64,000 bases of DNA from Methylocystis rosea (GCF_003855495.1 NZ_CP034086.1:124001-188000); one strand, 5' to 3'; numbered from the stretch's first letter, positions 1-10,898 are shown. The notes: a model not told the origin generated them from the letters alone. Translations and numbers: made by a program.

Positions 1-239
1 GGGCCTGAGCGGCGGGCGGTCTTCCGTCCGCGCGCCGGTGATCGAACTCGTCGTAATCTTGTTCACGGTGAAGCGCTCCGCCGCCGACGCGCCTTGAATA
101 ATTTTCCGCCATACGCCTGTTCAAGCTTAGCGCTCGACCGGGTCGCGAGGCGATGCGGCTTTGTGTAACACCTCGCTTCCGCGGGGAAGATTGCTGTCAT
201 GCGAATCGACACGCGGCTGCCGATGGCCGATAAGCCGGC
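1..239. other. Window edge, no gene assigned
   Basis: I assign no gene here. A plus-strand frame is open from the edge to a stop at 95-97 (about 31 codons), and a minus-strand frame from an ATG at 112 runs off the edge. Neither resembles a family I know. Bases 120-239 precede the pseudouridine synthase and presumably hold its promoter, but I cannot point to convincing -35/-10 boxes. Confidence 0.3.
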
Positions 240-1313
240 ATGGCCGCTCGTCCAGAATCATCAACGCCCGCCGCCGTGGGCGGCGTCTCCACCGCCGTCG
301 TCACCGAGGACGAGGCGGGGATGCGCCTCGACCGCTGGTTCAAGCGACGTTATCCCGGACTCGCTTTGTCCCATCTCGCCAAGATCTGCCGCAAGGGCGA
401 GGTGCGGGTCGACGGCAAGCGCGTCGAAACCTCGACGCGGCTGGAAGAAGGGCAAAAGGTTCGGGTGCCGCCTTTGAAGATCGAGGCGCCCGCGGCGCCG
501 GCGGTGAAGCGCGCCGACCCAAAAGACGCGCTGGCGCTGGCCGACATGACGCTCTTTGAGGACAAGGATTTGCTCGTCCTCAACAAGCCCTATGGGCTGG
601 CGACGCAGGGCGGCTCAGGTCAGACGCGGCATATTGACGGGATGCTGGAATCGCTCGCCAAGGGCGATACGCGGCCCGTGCTCGTGCATCGCCTCGACCG
701 CGACACCTCTGGCGTGCTGCTCGTCGCCAAGAACCGGCGGATGGCCGCCGACCTCGGCGAGATTTTCCGCTCCCGGCAGGCCAAGAAGGTCTATTGGGCG
801 CTTGTCGAAGGCGTGCCGAAGCCGTCGCAGGGCCGGATCTCGCTCTATCTGGCGAAAGGCGCCGGCATGGAAAAATCCAGAGGCGGCGCAAGAGACCTCG
901 AGAAAATGCGCGTCGCCAAACATGGCGAGGCCGACGCGCAGCATTCGCTGACCTATTACGCGATCGTCGACAAGGTTGCGCCGCGTTGTGCCTGGCTGTC
1001 GATGAAGCCGCTCACCGGACGCACGCATCAGTTGCGCGCGCATGCGGAGGCGATCGGCCACCCGATCTTCGGCGACCCCAAATATGGCCATCGCGCCGAG
1101 GACGAGGTCCGCCGCCGCGACCCTCTGCGCGCTGTGCCGGAGGGGCTCGAGCGCAAGCTTCACCTCCTCGCCCGCCGGCTCGTGTTGCCGCATCCAAGGG
1201 GCGGAACGCTGGACGTCACCGCGCCGCTGCCCGATCATATGCAGCAGAGCTGGGACCTTTTCGGCTTCGATGTGAAGCGTCATGATCCGATCGAGGACGC
1301 GCCGGACGCTTAA
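240..1313 (+). CDS. RluA-family pseudouridine synthase (RluC-like)
   Basis: Probable 23S rRNA pseudouridine synthase acting in the cytoplasm on large-subunit rRNA. The 357-residue protein has an N-terminal S4 RNA-binding domain (about residues 28-78, beginning MRLDRWFKRRYPGL) and a catalytic domain carrying VLNKPYGLATQGG (113-125) and the family signature HRLDRDTSG (150-158), in which the Asp of HRLD (153) is the nucleophile. A second motif, GRTHQLRAHAEAIGHPI, is the usual RluA-family active-site strand. S4 plus catalytic domain fits RluC/RluD rather than the shorter RluA. The second synthase in this window (28571-29593) looks more like RluD, so RluC is the better guess here. The ATG at 240 has no strong ribosome binding site, and a GTG at 279 is an alternative. 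It is followed 60 bp downstream by the ATP12 gene. Confidence 0.85.
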   Translation: MAARPESSTPAAVGGVSTAVVTEDEAGMRLDRWFKRRYPGLALSHLAKICRKGEVRVDGKRVETSTRLEEGQKVRVPPLKIEAPAAPAVKRADPKDALALADMTLFEDKDLLVLNKPYGLATQGGSGQTRHIDGMLESLAKGDTRPVLVHRLDRDTSGVLLVAKNRRMAADLGEIFRSRQAKKVYWALVEGVPKPSQGRISLYLAKGAGMEKSRGGARDLEKMRVAKHGEADAQHSLTYYAIVDKVAPRCAWLSMKPLTGRTHQLRAHAEAIGHPIFGDPKYGHRAEDEVRRRDPLRAVPEGLERKLHLLARRLVLPHPRGGTLDVTAPLPDHMQQSWDLFGFDVKRHDPIEDAPDA

Positions 1314-1372
1314 GGGGCCCGGAAAAACTCGGCGGGCGCGTTTCCTTGAGCGCCTCTTGGCAAGGATGACAA

Positions 1373-2185
1373 ATGTCAAAGGAGCCGACCGGCCTCGACG
1401 CCGATTTTTTCGTCTCCCCGGAGAAGCGCGATCCGGTAAAGGCCGCGCGCGAACCGGCGCGCCCCTTGCCGAAGCGCTTCTACGAGGAGGCGGTCGCGGC
1501 GCCTGCAGAGGGCGGCTACGGGATTTTCCTCGACGGTCGGCCAGTTAACACGCCTGCAAAGCGTAGGCTGGTCGCGCCCTCACGGCCGCTGGCGGAAGCG
1601 ATCGCCGCCGAATGGGCGAAGCAGGGCGAGACGATCGATCCGGCGACGATGCCGCTCACCAAGCTGATGAACACCGCGCTCGACGGCGTGGCGGCGCAAA
1701 TGGCCGAGGTCGAAGCCGAGATCGTCAAATATGCCGCCTCCGACCTCATCTGCTACCGCGCCGGAGAGCCGGAGAGCCTGGCGGCGGCGCAATCCTCGGC
1801 CTGGGACCCGCTCGTCGCCTTCGCGCGCGAGAAGCTTGGCGCCAAGTTCGCGCTTGCGGAGGGCGTCATGTTCATCGAACAGCCGCAGGAGGCGCTCGAC
1901 GCGTTTGCGCGCGCCGTGCGCCATTATGTGGGGGAGGGCGCCGGCGCCCCGCTCAGGCTCGCGGCGCTGCACGTCATGACGACCCTATCAGGCTCCGCGG
2001 TCCTTGCGCTTGCAGCCGCCCGACACGAAATAGATGCCGGCAAGGCCTGGGAGGCGGCCAACGTCGACGAAGACTGGCAGATGCGCGCCTGGGGCGAAGA
2101 CGCCGAAGCGATGGCCAGACGGTCCGCGCGCTTTCAGGAGTTTGAGGCCGCGGCGACCGTGTCGCGCCATTCCACTCCTGACTGA
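1373..2185 (+). CDS. ATP12 family F1-ATPase assembly chaperone
   Basis: The 270-residue protein matches the ATP12 family, which in mitochondria binds the F1 alpha subunit during assembly of ATP synthase; the bacterial members are largely restricted to alphaproteobacteria. Recognisable stretches are RFYEEAVAAP...GYGIFLDGRPVNTPAKR near residues 35-63 and the core EWAKQGETIDPATMPLTKL near 80-98, followed by a helical region with SDLICYRAGEP. The start at 1373 is ATG with the family-typical short polar leader. A role in ATP synthase assembly is inferred from the family. The gene follows a pseudouridine synthase, an order common in Hyphomicrobiales, and precedes the nuo operon after a 184 bp gap. 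Confidence 0.85.
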   Translation: MSKEPTGLDADFFVSPEKRDPVKAAREPARPLPKRFYEEAVAAPAEGGYGIFLDGRPVNTPAKRRLVAPSRPLAEAIAAEWAKQGETIDPATMPLTKLMNTALDGVAAQMAEVEAEIVKYAASDLICYRAGEPESLAAAQSSAWDPLVAFAREKLGAKFALAEGVMFIEQPQEALDAFARAVRHYVGEGAGAPLRLAALHVMTTLSGSAVLALAAARHEIDAGKAWEAANVDEDWQMRAWGEDAEAMARRSARFQEFEAAATVSRHSTPD

Positions 2186-2369
2186 CTGACGCGCAATGTC
2201 GAGGCGCCTCGTCAAAAGGCTGCGGCCAATTTGCCGACGGCGCGCTTCCTCTCTTGCTTTGCACAATGGCCTTTGTTACGGAACGCGCGGCCTGGAGTCG
2301 TTCTAAGGAAAAACGCCAAGGAAACGCTCCCGCGACCGGCCCTCGCCCCGCCGAAGTCGGACCAGACTC
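2186..2369 (+). promoter_or_regulatory. Probable promoter region of the nuo operon
   Basis: This 184 bp gap separates the ATP12 gene from the first complex I gene and should contain the main nuo promoter. It holds an A+T-richer patch around 2255-2285 that could carry a sigma-70-type promoter, but no pair of boxes is convincing by eye. No terminator hairpin with a T-run is visible after the ATP12 stop, so read-through from upstream is also possible. Confidence 0.35.
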
Positions 2370-2732
2370 ATGCCGCTGCTCGAACAATATCTGCCGCTGG
2401 TGATCTTCATCGCCCTATCGGCTGTGATTGCCGGCGCATTGCTCGTCGCGCCCTTCCTGCTTGCGTTCAAGGCGCCGGACCCCGAAAAGCTCTCCGCCTA
2501 TGAATGCGGCTTCAATCCCTTCAATGACGCGCGCATGAAGTTCGACGTGCGCTTCTATCTCGTCTCTCTGCTTTTCATCGTCTTCGATCTTGAAGTGGCC
2601 TTTCTCTTTCCCTGGGCGGTGGCCTTCAAGGAAGCGGGCGCCTTCGGCTTCTGGTCGATGATGGCCTTCCTTGGCGTGCTCACCGTCGGCTTCGTCTACG
2701 AGTGGCGCAAGGGAGCTCTGGAATGGGACTGA
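2370..2732 (+). CDS. nuoA: NADH-quinone oxidoreductase subunit A
   Basis: Small membrane subunit of proton-pumping complex I, near the junction of the membrane and peripheral arms. The 120-residue product has three hydrophobic helices and the conserved loop [24 protein letters not shown], whose Cys lies next to the quinone channel in the family. The 3' end (stop 2730-2732) overlaps the nuoB start by 10 bp, which implies translational coupling. It is the first gene of a 14-gene operon in the canonical order. Confidence 0.97.
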   Translation: MPLLEQYLPLVIFIALSAVIAGALLVAPFLLAFKAPDPEKLSAYECGFNPFNDARMKFDVRFYLVSLLFIVFDLEVAFLFPWAVAFKEAGAFGFWSMMAFLGVLTVGFVYEWRKGALEWD

Positions 2733-3313
2733 TCGAGAAGGAAGGCGTGCGCCAGACTCTGATCGCGCCGCAGCCCAAGGGACTGATCGATCCGCGCACC
2801 GGCAAGCCTGTCGGCTCGGACGACCCGTTCTTTCTGCATCTCAACGACGAACTCGCCGACAAGGGGTTTTTCGTCACCGCCACGGACGACGTCATCAATT
2901 GGGCCCGCACCGGCTCGCTGATGTGGATGACTTTCGGTCTCGCCTGCTGCGCCGTCGAGATGATCCAGGCGGCGATGCCGCGCTACGATCTGGAGCGCTT
3001 CGGTTTTGCGCCGCGCGCAAGCCCGCGCCAGTCCGACTGCATCATTATCGCCGGCACCCTGACGAACAAAATGGCGCCGGCGATGCGCAAGGTCTACGAC
3101 CAGATGCCGGAGCCGCGCTACGTGATCTCGATGGGCTCCTGCGCCAACGGCGGCGGCTACTATCACTATTCCTATTCAGTGGTGCGCGGCTGCGATCGCA
3201 TCATTCCGGTCGACATCTATGTGCCGGGATGCCCGCCTTCGGCGGAGGCGCTCGTCTATGGCATGCTGCTGTTGCAGAAGAAAATCCGGCGCACGGGCAC
3301 GATCGAGCGCTAA
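2723..3313 (+). CDS. nuoB: NADH-quinone oxidoreductase subunit B
   Basis: Peripheral-arm subunit that binds the terminal 4Fe-4S cluster N2, the electron donor to quinone. N2 ligands are visible: the tandem Cys in [10 protein letters not shown], the Cys in [10 protein letters not shown] and the Cys in [13 protein letters not shown] chose ATG 2723 (196 residues) because GGGAG at 2711-2715 is well placed before it. A GTG at 2702 would add seven non-conserved residues. The gene overlaps nuoA by 10 bp and is separated from nuoC by 160 bp that contain a palindromic repeat, the largest gap in the operon. Confidence 0.97.
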   Translation: MGLIEKEGVRQTLIAPQPKGLIDPRTGKPVGSDDPFFLHLNDELADKGFFVTATDDVINWARTGSLMWMTFGLACCAVEMIQAAMPRYDLERFGFAPRASPRQSDCIIIAGTLTNKMAPAMRKVYDQMPEPRYVISMGSCANGGGYYHYSYSVVRGCDRIIPVDIYVPGCPPSAEALVYGMLLLQKKIRRTGTIER

Positions 3314-3338
3314 CGACGCGAAACTGAGGAGTTGTCCG

Positions 3339-3447
3339 CCCTCGTCCTTTGAGACGCCCGCTCGCGTGGGCTCCTCAGGATGAGGTCGGGTCAAGCAATT
3401 CGCTCATCCTGAGGAGGCGGCGCAGCCGCCGTCTCGAAGGAAGAGGG
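3339..3447. repeat. Palindromic intergenic repeat, family 1 (copy 1)
   Basis: About 109 bp with long inverted arms. The left arm begins CCCTCGTCCTTTGAGACG and ends CTCCTCAGGATGAGG; the right arm begins CTCATCCTGAGGAGGC and ends GTCTCGAAGGAAGAGGG. The arms can pair over roughly 45 nt. A second copy with the same ends lies at 37053-37171, downstream of ornithine decarboxylase. In transcripts this copy would form a large hairpin between nuoB and nuoC. The family looks like the non-autonomous palindromic units common in Hyphomicrobiales. No coding capacity is evident. Confidence 0.85.
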
Positions 3448-3473
3448 AATAGCGGCAGGCCAAGGAATTTAGA

Positions 3474-4076
3474 ATGTCGGCTGAGTTGGAAGCTCTCGGC
3501 GCTAAAATCAGCGGCGCCTTGCTCGGCGCGGTGACGGATGTGAAGGTCGCCTATGGCGAACTTACGCTGACCGTCGTGCGGGACCGCTGGCTTGAGGTCG
3601 CCGCCCATCTGCGCGACAGCCCCGACTGCCTGTTCGTGTGTTTCATCGACGTGACGGCGGCGGATTACCCGCAGCGGACCGAGCGTTTCGAAGTCGTCGC
3701 GCATCTGCTCTCGCCCAAATACAACCGCCGTATCCGCATCAAGACGCCGGCGTCGGAAGAAACGCCTGTCGCCTCGCTCGTCACGCTCTATGCCGGCGCC
3801 GACTGGTTCGAGCGCGAGACTTACGATCTCTTCGGCGTGATCTTTTCCGGCCATCCCGATCTGCGCCGCATCATGACCGACTACGGCTTCGACGGTCATC
3901 CGCTGCGCAAGGATTTCCCGATGACGGGCTTCGTCGAGGTGCGCTACGACGACGAGCAGAAGCGCGTCGTTTATGAGCCGGTGCGGCTCAGCCAGGAATA
4001 CCGCAACTTCGAATTCCTCTCGCCGTGGGAGGGCGTGCACTACGACCTTCCCGGCGACGAGAAGGCGAGCAAGTGA
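3474..4076 (+). CDS. nuoC: NADH-quinone oxidoreductase subunit C
   Basis: The 30-kDa-type subunit of the peripheral arm, 200 residues, unfused to NuoD as is usual in alphaproteobacteria and mitochondria. The family signature is clear: [21 protein letters not shown], followed by [17 protein letters not shown] and the C-terminal [12 protein letters not shown] 3474 is preceded by AAGGAAT. The next gene starts 10 bp after its stop. Confidence 0.97.
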   Translation: MSAELEALGAKISGALLGAVTDVKVAYGELTLTVVRDRWLEVAAHLRDSPDCLFVCFIDVTAADYPQRTERFEVVAHLLSPKYNRRIRIKTPASEETPVASLVTLYAGADWFERETYDLFGVIFSGHPDLRRIMTDYGFDGHPLRKDFPMTGFVEVRYDDEQKRVVYEPVRLSQEYRNFEFLSPWEGVHYDLPGDEKASK

Positions 4077-4086
4077 GCGCGTCGAG

Positions 4087-5307
4087 ATGAACGATCAAAC
4101 CCCCGCGCCAGCGAAGCCCGAATCGCAGGGCCTACGTAACTTCAACATCAACTTCGGCCCGCAGCATCCGGCGGCGCATGGCGTGCTGCGCCTGATCTTG
4201 GAGTTGGATGGCGAGGTCGTCGAGCGCGTCGACCCACATGTGGGCTTCCTGCATCGCGGCACCGAAAAGCTGATGGAGTCGCGGACCTATCTGCAGAACG
4301 TCCCCTATTTCGATCGGCTCGACTATTGCGCGCCGATGAATCAGGAGCATGCCTTCTGCCTCGCCATCGAGCGTCTGCTCGGCGTCGAAGTTCCGCGCCG
4401 CGGCCAGCTCATTCGCGTGCTTTACGCCGAAATCGGCCGCCTCTTGTCGCATCTGCTCAACGTCACTTCGCAGGCGATGGACGTCGGGGCGCTCACCCCG
4501 CCGCTCTGGGGCTATGAAGAGCGCGAGAAGCTGATGGTGTTCTACGAGCGCGCCTCGGGCGCGCGCATGCACGCCAATTATTTCCGGCCCGGCGGCGTCG
4601 CGCGCGACCTGCCCGACCAGCTCGTCGAGGATATCGGCGCCTTTTGCGATCCGTTCCTCAAGGTCGTCGAAGATCTCGATGAACTCTTCATCGGCAACCG
4701 CATCTTCAAGCAGCGCAACGTCGACATCGGCGTCATCTCTCTGGAAGACGCCTGGAAATGGGGCTTCTCGGGGGTGATGGTGCGCGGCTCGGGCGCCGCC
4801 TGGGATCTGCGCAAGGCGCAGCCTTACGAATGCTACGAGGAGATGGAGTTCGACATTCCGGTCGGCAAGCATGGCGATTGCTACGACCGCGCCGTGATCC
4901 GCATGGAGGAGATGCGGCAGTCGACCTCGATCATGAAACAATGCGTCGAAAAGCTCATGCGCGCGGAAAACCGCGGCCCGGTGATGGCGCCCAATCACAA
5001 GATCACGCCGCCCTCGCGCGGCGAGATGAAGCGCTCGATGGAGGCCTTGATCCATCACTTCAAGCTCTTCACCGAAGGCTTCCACGTGCCGCAGGGCGAG
5101 GTCTACGCCGCGGTCGAAGCGCCCAAGGGCGAATTCGGCGTCTATCTCGTGTCTGACGGCGGCGACAAGCCCTATCGCTGCAAGATTCGCGCGCCGGGCT
5201 TTGCGCATTTGTCCGCCATGGATTTTCTCTGCAAGAACCACATGCTCGCCGACGTCTCGGCGATCCTGGGTTCGCTCGACATCGTGTTCGGGGAGGTCGA
5301 TCGCTAA
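4087..5307 (+). CDS. nuoD: NADH-quinone oxidoreductase subunit D
   Basis: The 49-kDa-type subunit, which with NuoB forms the quinone-binding pocket. I start it at ATG 4087 (406 residues, [20 protein letters not shown]); the frame is open further upstream only through the end of nuoC. Conserved segments include [35 protein letters not shown] and [20 protein letters not shown] supplies the quinone-pocket His in the family. The C-terminus ends DIVFGEVDR as in other members. Its stop overlaps the nuoE start by one base (TAATG). Confidence 0.97.
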   Translation: MNDQTPAPAKPESQGLRNFNINFGPQHPAAHGVLRLILELDGEVVERVDPHVGFLHRGTEKLMESRTYLQNVPYFDRLDYCAPMNQEHAFCLAIERLLGVEVPRRGQLIRVLYAEIGRLLSHLLNVTSQAMDVGALTPPLWGYEEREKLMVFYERASGARMHANYFRPGGVARDLPDQLVEDIGAFCDPFLKVVEDLDELFIGNRIFKQRNVDIGVISLEDAWKWGFSGVMVRGSGAAWDLRKAQPYECYEEMEFDIPVGKHGDCYDRAVIRMEEMRQSTSIMKQCVEKLMRAENRGPVMAPNHKITPPSRGEMKRSMEALIHHFKLFTEGFHVPQGEVYAAVEAPKGEFGVYLVSDGGDKPYRCKIRAPGFAHLSAMDFLCKNHMLADVSAILGSLDIVFGEVDR

Positions 5308-5921
5308 TGTCCGTCCGTCGTCTCGCCGAAAAACAGACAGAGAGCTTTGAGTTCACGCCCGAAAACAAGGCGTGGCTCGAGAAGCAGATCGCCAAATACC
5401 CCGATGGCCGCCAGGCCTCGATGGTCGTGCCGGCGCTGTGGCAGGCGCAAAAGCAGCATGACAATTGGTTGTCGCAGGCGGCGATCGAAAAAGTCGCGGA
5501 CGCGCTCGGCATGGCGAAGATCCGCGTGCTTGAAATCGCGACCTTCTATTCGATGTTCAACCTCGAGCCGGTCGGCAAATATTTTATCCAGCTTTGCGGC
5601 ACGACGCCGTGCCTGCTTGCTGGCTCGGACGACCTCATCGCGGTGCTGCATCGCCGCGTCGGCCCTCAGCGACGGGTGACCGACGACGGGCTGTTCTCGT
5701 GGCTCGAGGTCGAATGCCTCGGCGCATGCTGCAACGCGCCGATGGTGCAGATCAACGACGACTATTACGAGGACCTGACCGCCGAGAACTTCGAGAAGCT
5801 TCTCGACAATCTCGCCGCATGTCGCCCGGTGAAGATCGGCTCGCAAATCGGCCGCGTCTCTTCCGAGCCGGCGGGTAAGCTGACGAGCCTGACCTCGCTT
5901 TACGGCGACGGCGCGAAGTAG
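5307..5921 (+). CDS. nuoE: NADH-quinone oxidoreductase subunit E
   Basis: The 24-kDa-type subunit carrying the 2Fe-2S cluster N1a of the NADH dehydrogenase module. The thioredoxin-like domain has its four Cys ligands in [10 protein letters not shown] and [14 protein letters not shown]. At 204 residues it has a typical alphaproteobacterial length. It is coupled to nuoD by a TAATG overlap and is followed by nuoF after 20 bp. Confidence 0.97.
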   Translation: MSVRRLAEKQTESFEFTPENKAWLEKQIAKYPDGRQASMVVPALWQAQKQHDNWLSQAAIEKVADALGMAKIRVLEIATFYSMFNLEPVGKYFIQLCGTTPCLLAGSDDLIAVLHRRVGPQRRVTDDGLFSWLEVECLGACCNAPMVQINDDYYEDLTAENFEKLLDNLAACRPVKIGSQIGRVSSEPAGKLTSLTSLYGDGAK

Positions 5922-5941
5922 CGGAGGGAAGAGGAAAAACC

Positions 5942-7246
5942 ATGCTTTCCGACGCAGATCGTATCTTCACCAATCTTTATGGCCTGGGCGACAGATCGCT
6001 TGCCGGCGCGCGAAAGCGTGGCCAGTGGGACAACACCAAGGCGCTGCTCGACAAGGGCCGCGACTCGATCATCAATGAGATCAAGGCGTCGGGATTGCGC
6101 GGGCGTGGGGGCGCCGGGTTTTCGACGGGCCTGAAATGGTCCTTTATGCCCAAGGAAATCGACCCCAAGCGTCCGCATTATCTCGTCATCAACGCCGACG
6201 AGTCGGAGCCCGGCACGTGCAAAGATCGCGAGATCATGCGCAACGATCCGCATACGCTGGTCGAAGGCGCGCTCATCGCGAGCTTCGCCATGGGCGCGCA
6301 TGCCTGTTACATTTACATTCGCGGCGAGTTCATCGCCGAGCGCATCGCGCTCCAGAAAGCCGTCGACGAAGCCTATGATGCGCGGCTGATCGGCAAGGAC
6401 AACGTCCACGGCTATCCGTTCGACCTTTACGTCCATCACGGCGCGGGCGCTTATATTTGTGGCGAAGAGACTGCGCTGCTCGAAAGCCTCGAAGGCAAGA
6501 AGGGCATGCCGCGCTTAAAGCCGCCGTTCCCGGCGAATGTCGGTCTCTATGGCTGCCCGACGACGGTCAATAACGTGGAGTCGATCGCTGTCGCGCCGAC
6601 CATCCTGCGCCGTGGCGCAGCCTGGTTCTCCGGCATCGGCAGGCCCAACAATACGGGCACCAAGCTCTTTTCGATTTCCGGCCACGTCAATCGTCCGTGC
6701 AATGTCGAAGAGGCGATGTCGATCTCGTTCCGCGAACTCATCGAGACTCATTGCGGGGGCGTGCGCGGCGGCTGGGACAATTTGCTCGCGGTCATTCCCG
6801 GCGGCTCGTCGGTCCGCTGCGTGCCGTCGCATGAGATCGTCGACTGCCCGATGGATTTCGACAGCCTCGTGGCGCTGAAGTCCGGCCTCGGCACGGCGGC
6901 GGTGATCGTCATGGACAAATCGACCGACATCATCCGCGCCATCGCGCGCCTCGCCTATTTCTACAAGCACGAGAGCTGCGGCCAGTGCACGCCGTGCCGG
7001 GAGGGCACCGGCTGGATGTGGCGCGTCGTGCAGCGCATGGTCGAAGGCCGCGCCCATAAAAAAGAAATCGACATGCTGTTCGATGTGTCAAAGCAGATCG
7101 AAGGCCACACGATCTGCGCGCTCGGCGACGCCGCGGCCTGGCCGATCCAGGGGCTCATCACGCATTTCCGCGACGTGATCGAACATCGCATCGATCAATA
7201 TGCGGCCAATCCGCATCCCGATCCGATCCGCGTGGCGGCCGAGTGA
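5942..7246 (+). CDS. nuoF: NADH-quinone oxidoreductase subunit F
   Basis: The 51-kDa-type subunit, which binds NADH, FMN and the 4Fe-4S cluster N3. The Gly-rich NADH site is seen in [17 protein letters not shown], the FMN site in the [17 protein letters not shown] and [19 protein letters not shown] segments, and the cluster ligands in [12 protein letters not shown] plus the later Cys of [10 protein letters not shown]. The length of 434 residues is standard. ATG 5942 lies after GGAGGGAAGAGG, an excellent ribosome binding site. Confidence 0.97.
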   Translation: MLSDADRIFTNLYGLGDRSLAGARKRGQWDNTKALLDKGRDSIINEIKASGLRGRGGAGFSTGLKWSFMPKEIDPKRPHYLVINADESEPGTCKDREIMRNDPHTLVEGALIASFAMGAHACYIYIRGEFIAERIALQKAVDEAYDARLIGKDNVHGYPFDLYVHHGAGAYICGEETALLESLEGKKGMPRLKPPFPANVGLYGCPTTVNNVESIAVAPTILRRGAAWFSGIGRPNNTGTKLFSISGHVNRPCNVEEAMSISFRELIETHCGGVRGGWDNLLAVIPGGSSVRCVPSHEIVDCPMDFDSLVALKSGLGTAAVIVMDKSTDIIRAIARLAYFYKHESCGQCTPCREGTGWMWRVVQRMVEGRAHKKEIDMLFDVSKQIEGHTICALGDAAAWPIQGLITHFRDVIEHRIDQYAANPHPDPIRVAAE

Positions 7247-7280
7247 TGATCGAACCCATCGAGACTTCGGAGAGAGCGAA

Positions 7281-9341
7281 GTGACCAAGATTCTCGTCGA
7301 TGGCGTCGAAGTGGACGTGCCCGGGGATTTCACCCTGCTGCAGGCGTGCGAGCAGGCCGGCGCCGAGATTCCACGCTTTTGTTATCACGAGCGCCTGTCG
7401 ATCGCCGGCAACTGCCGCATGTGCCTCGTCGAGGTGAAGGGCGGACCGCCGAAGCCGCAGGCCTCCTGCGCCATGTCGGTGAAGGATTTGCGCCCCGGTC
7501 CGAACGGCGCGCCGCCGGAAGTGCTCACCAAGTCGCCGATGGTGAAGAAGGCGCGCGAGGGGGTGATGGAGTTTCTGCTGATCAACCATCCGCTCGATTG
7601 CCCGATCTGTGATCAGGGCGGCGAATGCGATCTGCAGGATCAGGCGCTGGTCTTTGGCGTCGACAGCTCGCGTTTTCATGAAAACAAGCGCGCGGTCGAG
7701 GACAAATATATCGGCGTCCTGGTCAAGACCGAGATGAACCGCTGCATCCATTGCACGCGTTGCGTCCGCTTCACGGCGGAGGTCGCCGGCACGGGCGACA
7801 TGGGCGCGATCGGCCGCGGCGAAGATATGGAGATCACCACCTATCTCGAAAGCGCGATGACCTCCGAGCTGCAGGGCAATGTCGCGGATCTCTGTCCGGT
7901 CGGCGCGCTGCTGCCCAAGCCGCAAAGCTTCCGTGGCCGTCCCTGGGAGTATCAGAAGACCGAGACGATCGACGTCATGGACGCGCTTGGCTCGGCGATC
8001 CGCGTCGACTCGCGCGGCCGTGAAGTCATGCGCATTCTGCCGCGCATCAACGACCTCGTGAACGAGGAGTGGATTTCCGACAAGACGCGCCAGATTGTCG
8101 ACGGTCTGAAGACGCAGCGCCTTGATCGCCCCTATATCCGCGAGAACGGCCGGCTGCGTCCGGCTTCCTGGCAGGAGGCGCTCGCCGCCGTCGCCGCCAA
8201 AACCAAGGCGACGCCCGCGTCGCGCATTGGCGCGCTGGTCGGCGATCTCGCCGCGGTCGAAGAGACCTTCGCGCTGAAGCTCCTCGCCGAGCAGCTGGGA
8301 ACGCCCAATCTCGATTGCCGCCAGGACGGCGCCAAACTCGATCCGAAATTCGGCCGGGCCTCTTATCTCTTCAACGCGACGGTCGCGGGGATCGAGCAGG
8401 CGGGCGCCGCGCTCATCATCGGCGCCAATCCGCGCAAGGAAGCGCCTGTTCTCAACGCGCGACTCCGCAAGCGCTGGCTCAGAGGCGACTTCAAGATCTC
8501 GCTTGTCGGCGAGCGCGCCGATCTCACCTACGACTACGACTATCTCGGAGCCGGACCGGAATCGCTTCTGCAGTTCATCCGCGTCGCAAAGCCGGCTGAA
8601 AAGCTGCTCGTCATCGTCGGGCAGGGCGCTCTGTCGCGTGACGACGGGGAGGCGGCGCTCACGCTCGCCGCTCAGGCCGCGCAAAGGCTCGGCGGTCTCG
8701 GCGATGGCTGGAACGGCTTCTCCGTCCTGCATACGGCGGCCGCGCGCGTCGGCGCGCTCGATCTCGGCTTCACGCCAGGCGCCGGCGGGTTGGATGCGCG
8801 GGCGATGGCGAAGGCCGGCGCGCTCGATCTCATCTTCAACCTCGGCGCTGACGAAATCGCCATCGAACCGGGCGCCTTCGTGGTTTACATCGGCACGCAT
8901 GGCGATCGCGGCGCGCATCGCGCCGACGTGATCCTGCCCGGCGCCGCCTATACGGAAAAGTCCGGGCTTTACGTCAATACGGAGGGCCGCGTGCAGCGCG
9001 CCTTCCGCGTCGTCTTCCCGCCCGGAGAAGCGCGAGAGGATTGGGCGGTGCTGCGTGCGCTTTCGGGCGCGCTCGGCGCTCCGCTGCCCTTCGATTCGCT
9101 TGCGGCGTTGCGCCGGCTGCTCGTCGAGTCCCACCCGCACTTCGCGGAATTGGACGAGATTGCGCCGAGCGAATCCACGCAGGTCGTGGCGCTCGCCAAT
9201 CATCCGGCCGTGGCGATGAAGGATTTCTTCGCGCCGGCGATCCAAAACTTCTACTTCACAAATCCGATCGCCCGCGCCTCGGCGGTCATGGCGGAATGTT
9301 CGGCGCTGGCGCAGGGCCGGCTTGCGCAGGCGGCGGAATAG
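7281..9341 (+). CDS. nuoG: NADH-quinone oxidoreductase subunit G
   Basis: The 75-kDa-type subunit containing a 2Fe-2S cluster (N1b) and two 4Fe-4S clusters (N4, N5). Residues 1-80 form a plant-type ferredoxin domain with [19 protein letters not shown]. The His-Cys motif [18 protein letters not shown] and the next cluster motif [13 protein letters not shown] follow, then a molybdopterin-oxidoreductase-like domain. I chose GTG 7281 (686 residues, [11 protein letters not shown]) because GGAGAG precedes it and the frame upstream is only the nuoF tail. The size fits the mitochondrial/Paracoccus type. Confidence 0.96.
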   Translation: MTKILVDGVEVDVPGDFTLLQACEQAGAEIPRFCYHERLSIAGNCRMCLVEVKGGPPKPQASCAMSVKDLRPGPNGAPPEVLTKSPMVKKAREGVMEFLLINHPLDCPICDQGGECDLQDQALVFGVDSSRFHENKRAVEDKYIGVLVKTEMNRCIHCTRCVRFTAEVAGTGDMGAIGRGEDMEITTYLESAMTSELQGNVADLCPVGALLPKPQSFRGRPWEYQKTETIDVMDALGSAIRVDSRGREVMRILPRINDLVNEEWISDKTRQIVDGLKTQRLDRPYIRENGRLRPASWQEALAAVAAKTKATPASRIGALVGDLAAVEETFALKLLAEQLGTPNLDCRQDGAKLDPKFGRASYLFNATVAGIEQAGAALIIGANPRKEAPVLNARLRKRWLRGDFKISLVGERADLTYDYDYLGAGPESLLQFIRVAKPAEKLLVIVGQGALSRDDGEAALTLAAQAAQRLGGLGDGWNGFSVLHTAAARVGALDLGFTPGAGGLDARAMAKAGALDLIFNLGADEIAIEPGAFVVYIGTHGDRGAHRADVILPGAAYTEKSGLYVNTEGRVQRAFRVVFPPGEAREDWAVLRALSGALGAPLPFDSLAALRRLLVESHPHFAELDEIAPSESTQVVALANHPAVAMKDFFAPAIQNFYFTNPIARASAVMAECSALAQGRLAQAAE

Positions 9342-9352
9342 GAGCTTTGGAC

Positions 9353-10402
9353 GTGAGCGACGGTTGGGCGAGCGCCATTTCGGATTTCTTCATCGCGTAT
9401 CCGCTTGTTCTCGCGCTCGTGAAGAGCGTTTTGCTGGCGGTCGCGTTGCTCATCTATGTGGCCTATGTGATCCTCGCCGACCGCAAGATCTGGGCGGCGG
9501 TGCAGTTGCGCCGCGGACCGAATGTCGTCGGACCCTGGGGGTTGCTGCAGAGCTTCGCGGACTTTCTCAAGTTCGCGCTCAAGGAGCCGGTGATCCCGGA
9601 CGTCGCCAACAAGGGCGTTTTCCTGTTCGCGCCCTTCATCATGGCGACGCTCTCGATCGCCGCCTGGGCCGTCATTCCGGTCGCCGACGGCTGGGCGGTC
9701 GGCGACATCAATGTCGGGATCCTTTATATTTTCGCGCTGTCGTCGCTGGGCGTCTATGGCGTCATCATGGGCGGTTGGGCGTCGAACTCGAAATATCCGT
9801 TCCTGTCGGCGCTCCGCTCGGCGGCGCAGATGGTCTCCTATGAAGTCTCGATCGGCTTCGTCATCATCACGGTGCTGCTCTGCGCCGGCTCGCTCAATCT
9901 GACCGACATCGTCAATGCGCAGGATACGTCCTACGGCATGGCCGGCTGGTATTGGCTGCGCCTGTTCCCGATGTTCGTCGTCTTCTTCGTCTCGGCGCTC
10001 GCCGAGACCAATCGTCCGCCGTTCGATCTCGTGGAGGCGGAGTCGGAGCTCGTCGCCGGCTTCATGATCGAATATTCCGCGACGCCCTACGTTCTGTTCA
10101 TGCTCGCCGAATATGTGGCGATCGTCACCATGTGCGCGCTGCTGACGATCCTGTTCTTTGGCGGCTGGCTGCCGCCGATCAAGATCGCGCCGTTCACCTA
10201 CGTCCCGGGCGTGATCTGGTTCACGCTGAAGGTGAGCTTCTTCTTCTTCTTCTTCGCCATGGTGAAGGCTTTCGTGCCGCGCTATCGCTACGATCAGCTG
10301 ATGCGTTTGGGCTGGAAAGTCTTCCTGCCGATCTCCCTCGCCATGGTCGTCATCGTCGCCGCCGTGCTGCAGTTCTGGCCGGCGGGACCGGCAGGCAGTT
10401 GA
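9353..10402 (+). CDS. nuoH: NADH-quinone oxidoreductase subunit H
   Basis: Membrane subunit at the interface with the peripheral arm, contributing to the quinone chamber. About eight hydrophobic helices are visible. Conserved segments include ERK-like [22 protein letters not shown], the loop [22 protein letters not shown] and, near the C-terminus, [16 protein letters not shown] start at GTG 9353 (349 residues) with GGAG at 9341-9344. The frame is open upstream inside nuoG but that reading is not conserved. nuoI begins 7 bp after the stop. Confidence 0.96.
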   Translation: MSDGWASAISDFFIAYPLVLALVKSVLLAVALLIYVAYVILADRKIWAAVQLRRGPNVVGPWGLLQSFADFLKFALKEPVIPDVANKGVFLFAPFIMATLSIAAWAVIPVADGWAVGDINVGILYIFALSSLGVYGVIMGGWASNSKYPFLSALRSAAQMVSYEVSIGFVIITVLLCAGSLNLTDIVNAQDTSYGMAGWYWLRLFPMFVVFFVSALAETNRPPFDLVEAESELVAGFMIEYSATPYVLFMLAEYVAIVTMCALLTILFFGGWLPPIKIAPFTYVPGVIWFTLKVSFFFFFFAMVKAFVPRYRYDQLMRLGWKVFLPISLAMVVIVAAVLQFWPAGPAGS

Positions 10403-10409
10403 GGCCGTC

Positions 10410-10898
10410 ATGAAACTCGATCAAGCCGCCAAGTCGCTCTTCCTCACCGAGTTCGTCGGCGCATTTCTGCTGTCGATGCGCTACTTCTTTAAGCCGAAGG
10501 CGACGATCAACTATCCGCACGAAAAGAATCCGCAGTCGCCGCGCTACCGCGGCGAGCATGCGTTGCGCCGCTATCCCAATGGCGAGGAGCGCTGCATCGC
10601 CTGCAAGCTGTGCGAGGCGATCTGTCCTGCGCAGGCGATCACCATCGAAGCCGGACCGCGCCGCAACGACGGCACCCGCCGCACGACGCGCTACGACATC
10701 GACATGGTCAAATGCATCTATTGCGGCTACTGCCAGGAAGCCTGCCCGGTCGACGCCATCGTCGAGGGGCCCAATTCGGAATTCTCGGTCGAGACGCGCG
10801 AGGAGCTGTACTACAACAAGGAGCGTCTGCTCGATAACGGCGACCGCTGGGAGCGCGAGATCGCGCGCAACATCGCGATGGACGCGCAGTACAGGTAA
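10410..10898 (+). CDS. nuoI: NADH-quinone oxidoreductase subunit I
   Basis: The 23-kDa-type 8Fe ferredoxin subunit that carries clusters N6a and N6b between NuoG and NuoB. Two complete Cys motifs are present: [12 protein letters not shown] and [12 protein letters not shown]. The 162-residue length and the N-terminal amphipathic segment ([19 protein letters not shown]) match alphaproteobacterial members. It is followed by a 68 bp spacer before nuoJ. Confidence 0.97.
   Translation: MKLDQAAKSLFLTEFVGAFLLSMRYFFKPKATINYPHEKNPQSPRYRGEHALRRYPNGEERCIACKLCEAICPAQAITIEAGPRRNDGTRRTTRYDIDMVKCIYCGYCQEACPVDAIVEGPNSEFSVETREELYYNKERLLDNGDRWEREIARNIAMDAQYR

Noticed and set aside
7158..9245. Long minus-strand open frame (695 codons) opposite nuoG
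   Set aside because: It is the antisense shadow of nuoG in a GC-rich genome; composition is Arg/Ala-rich without any recognisable domain, whereas the plus strand is a perfect NuoG.
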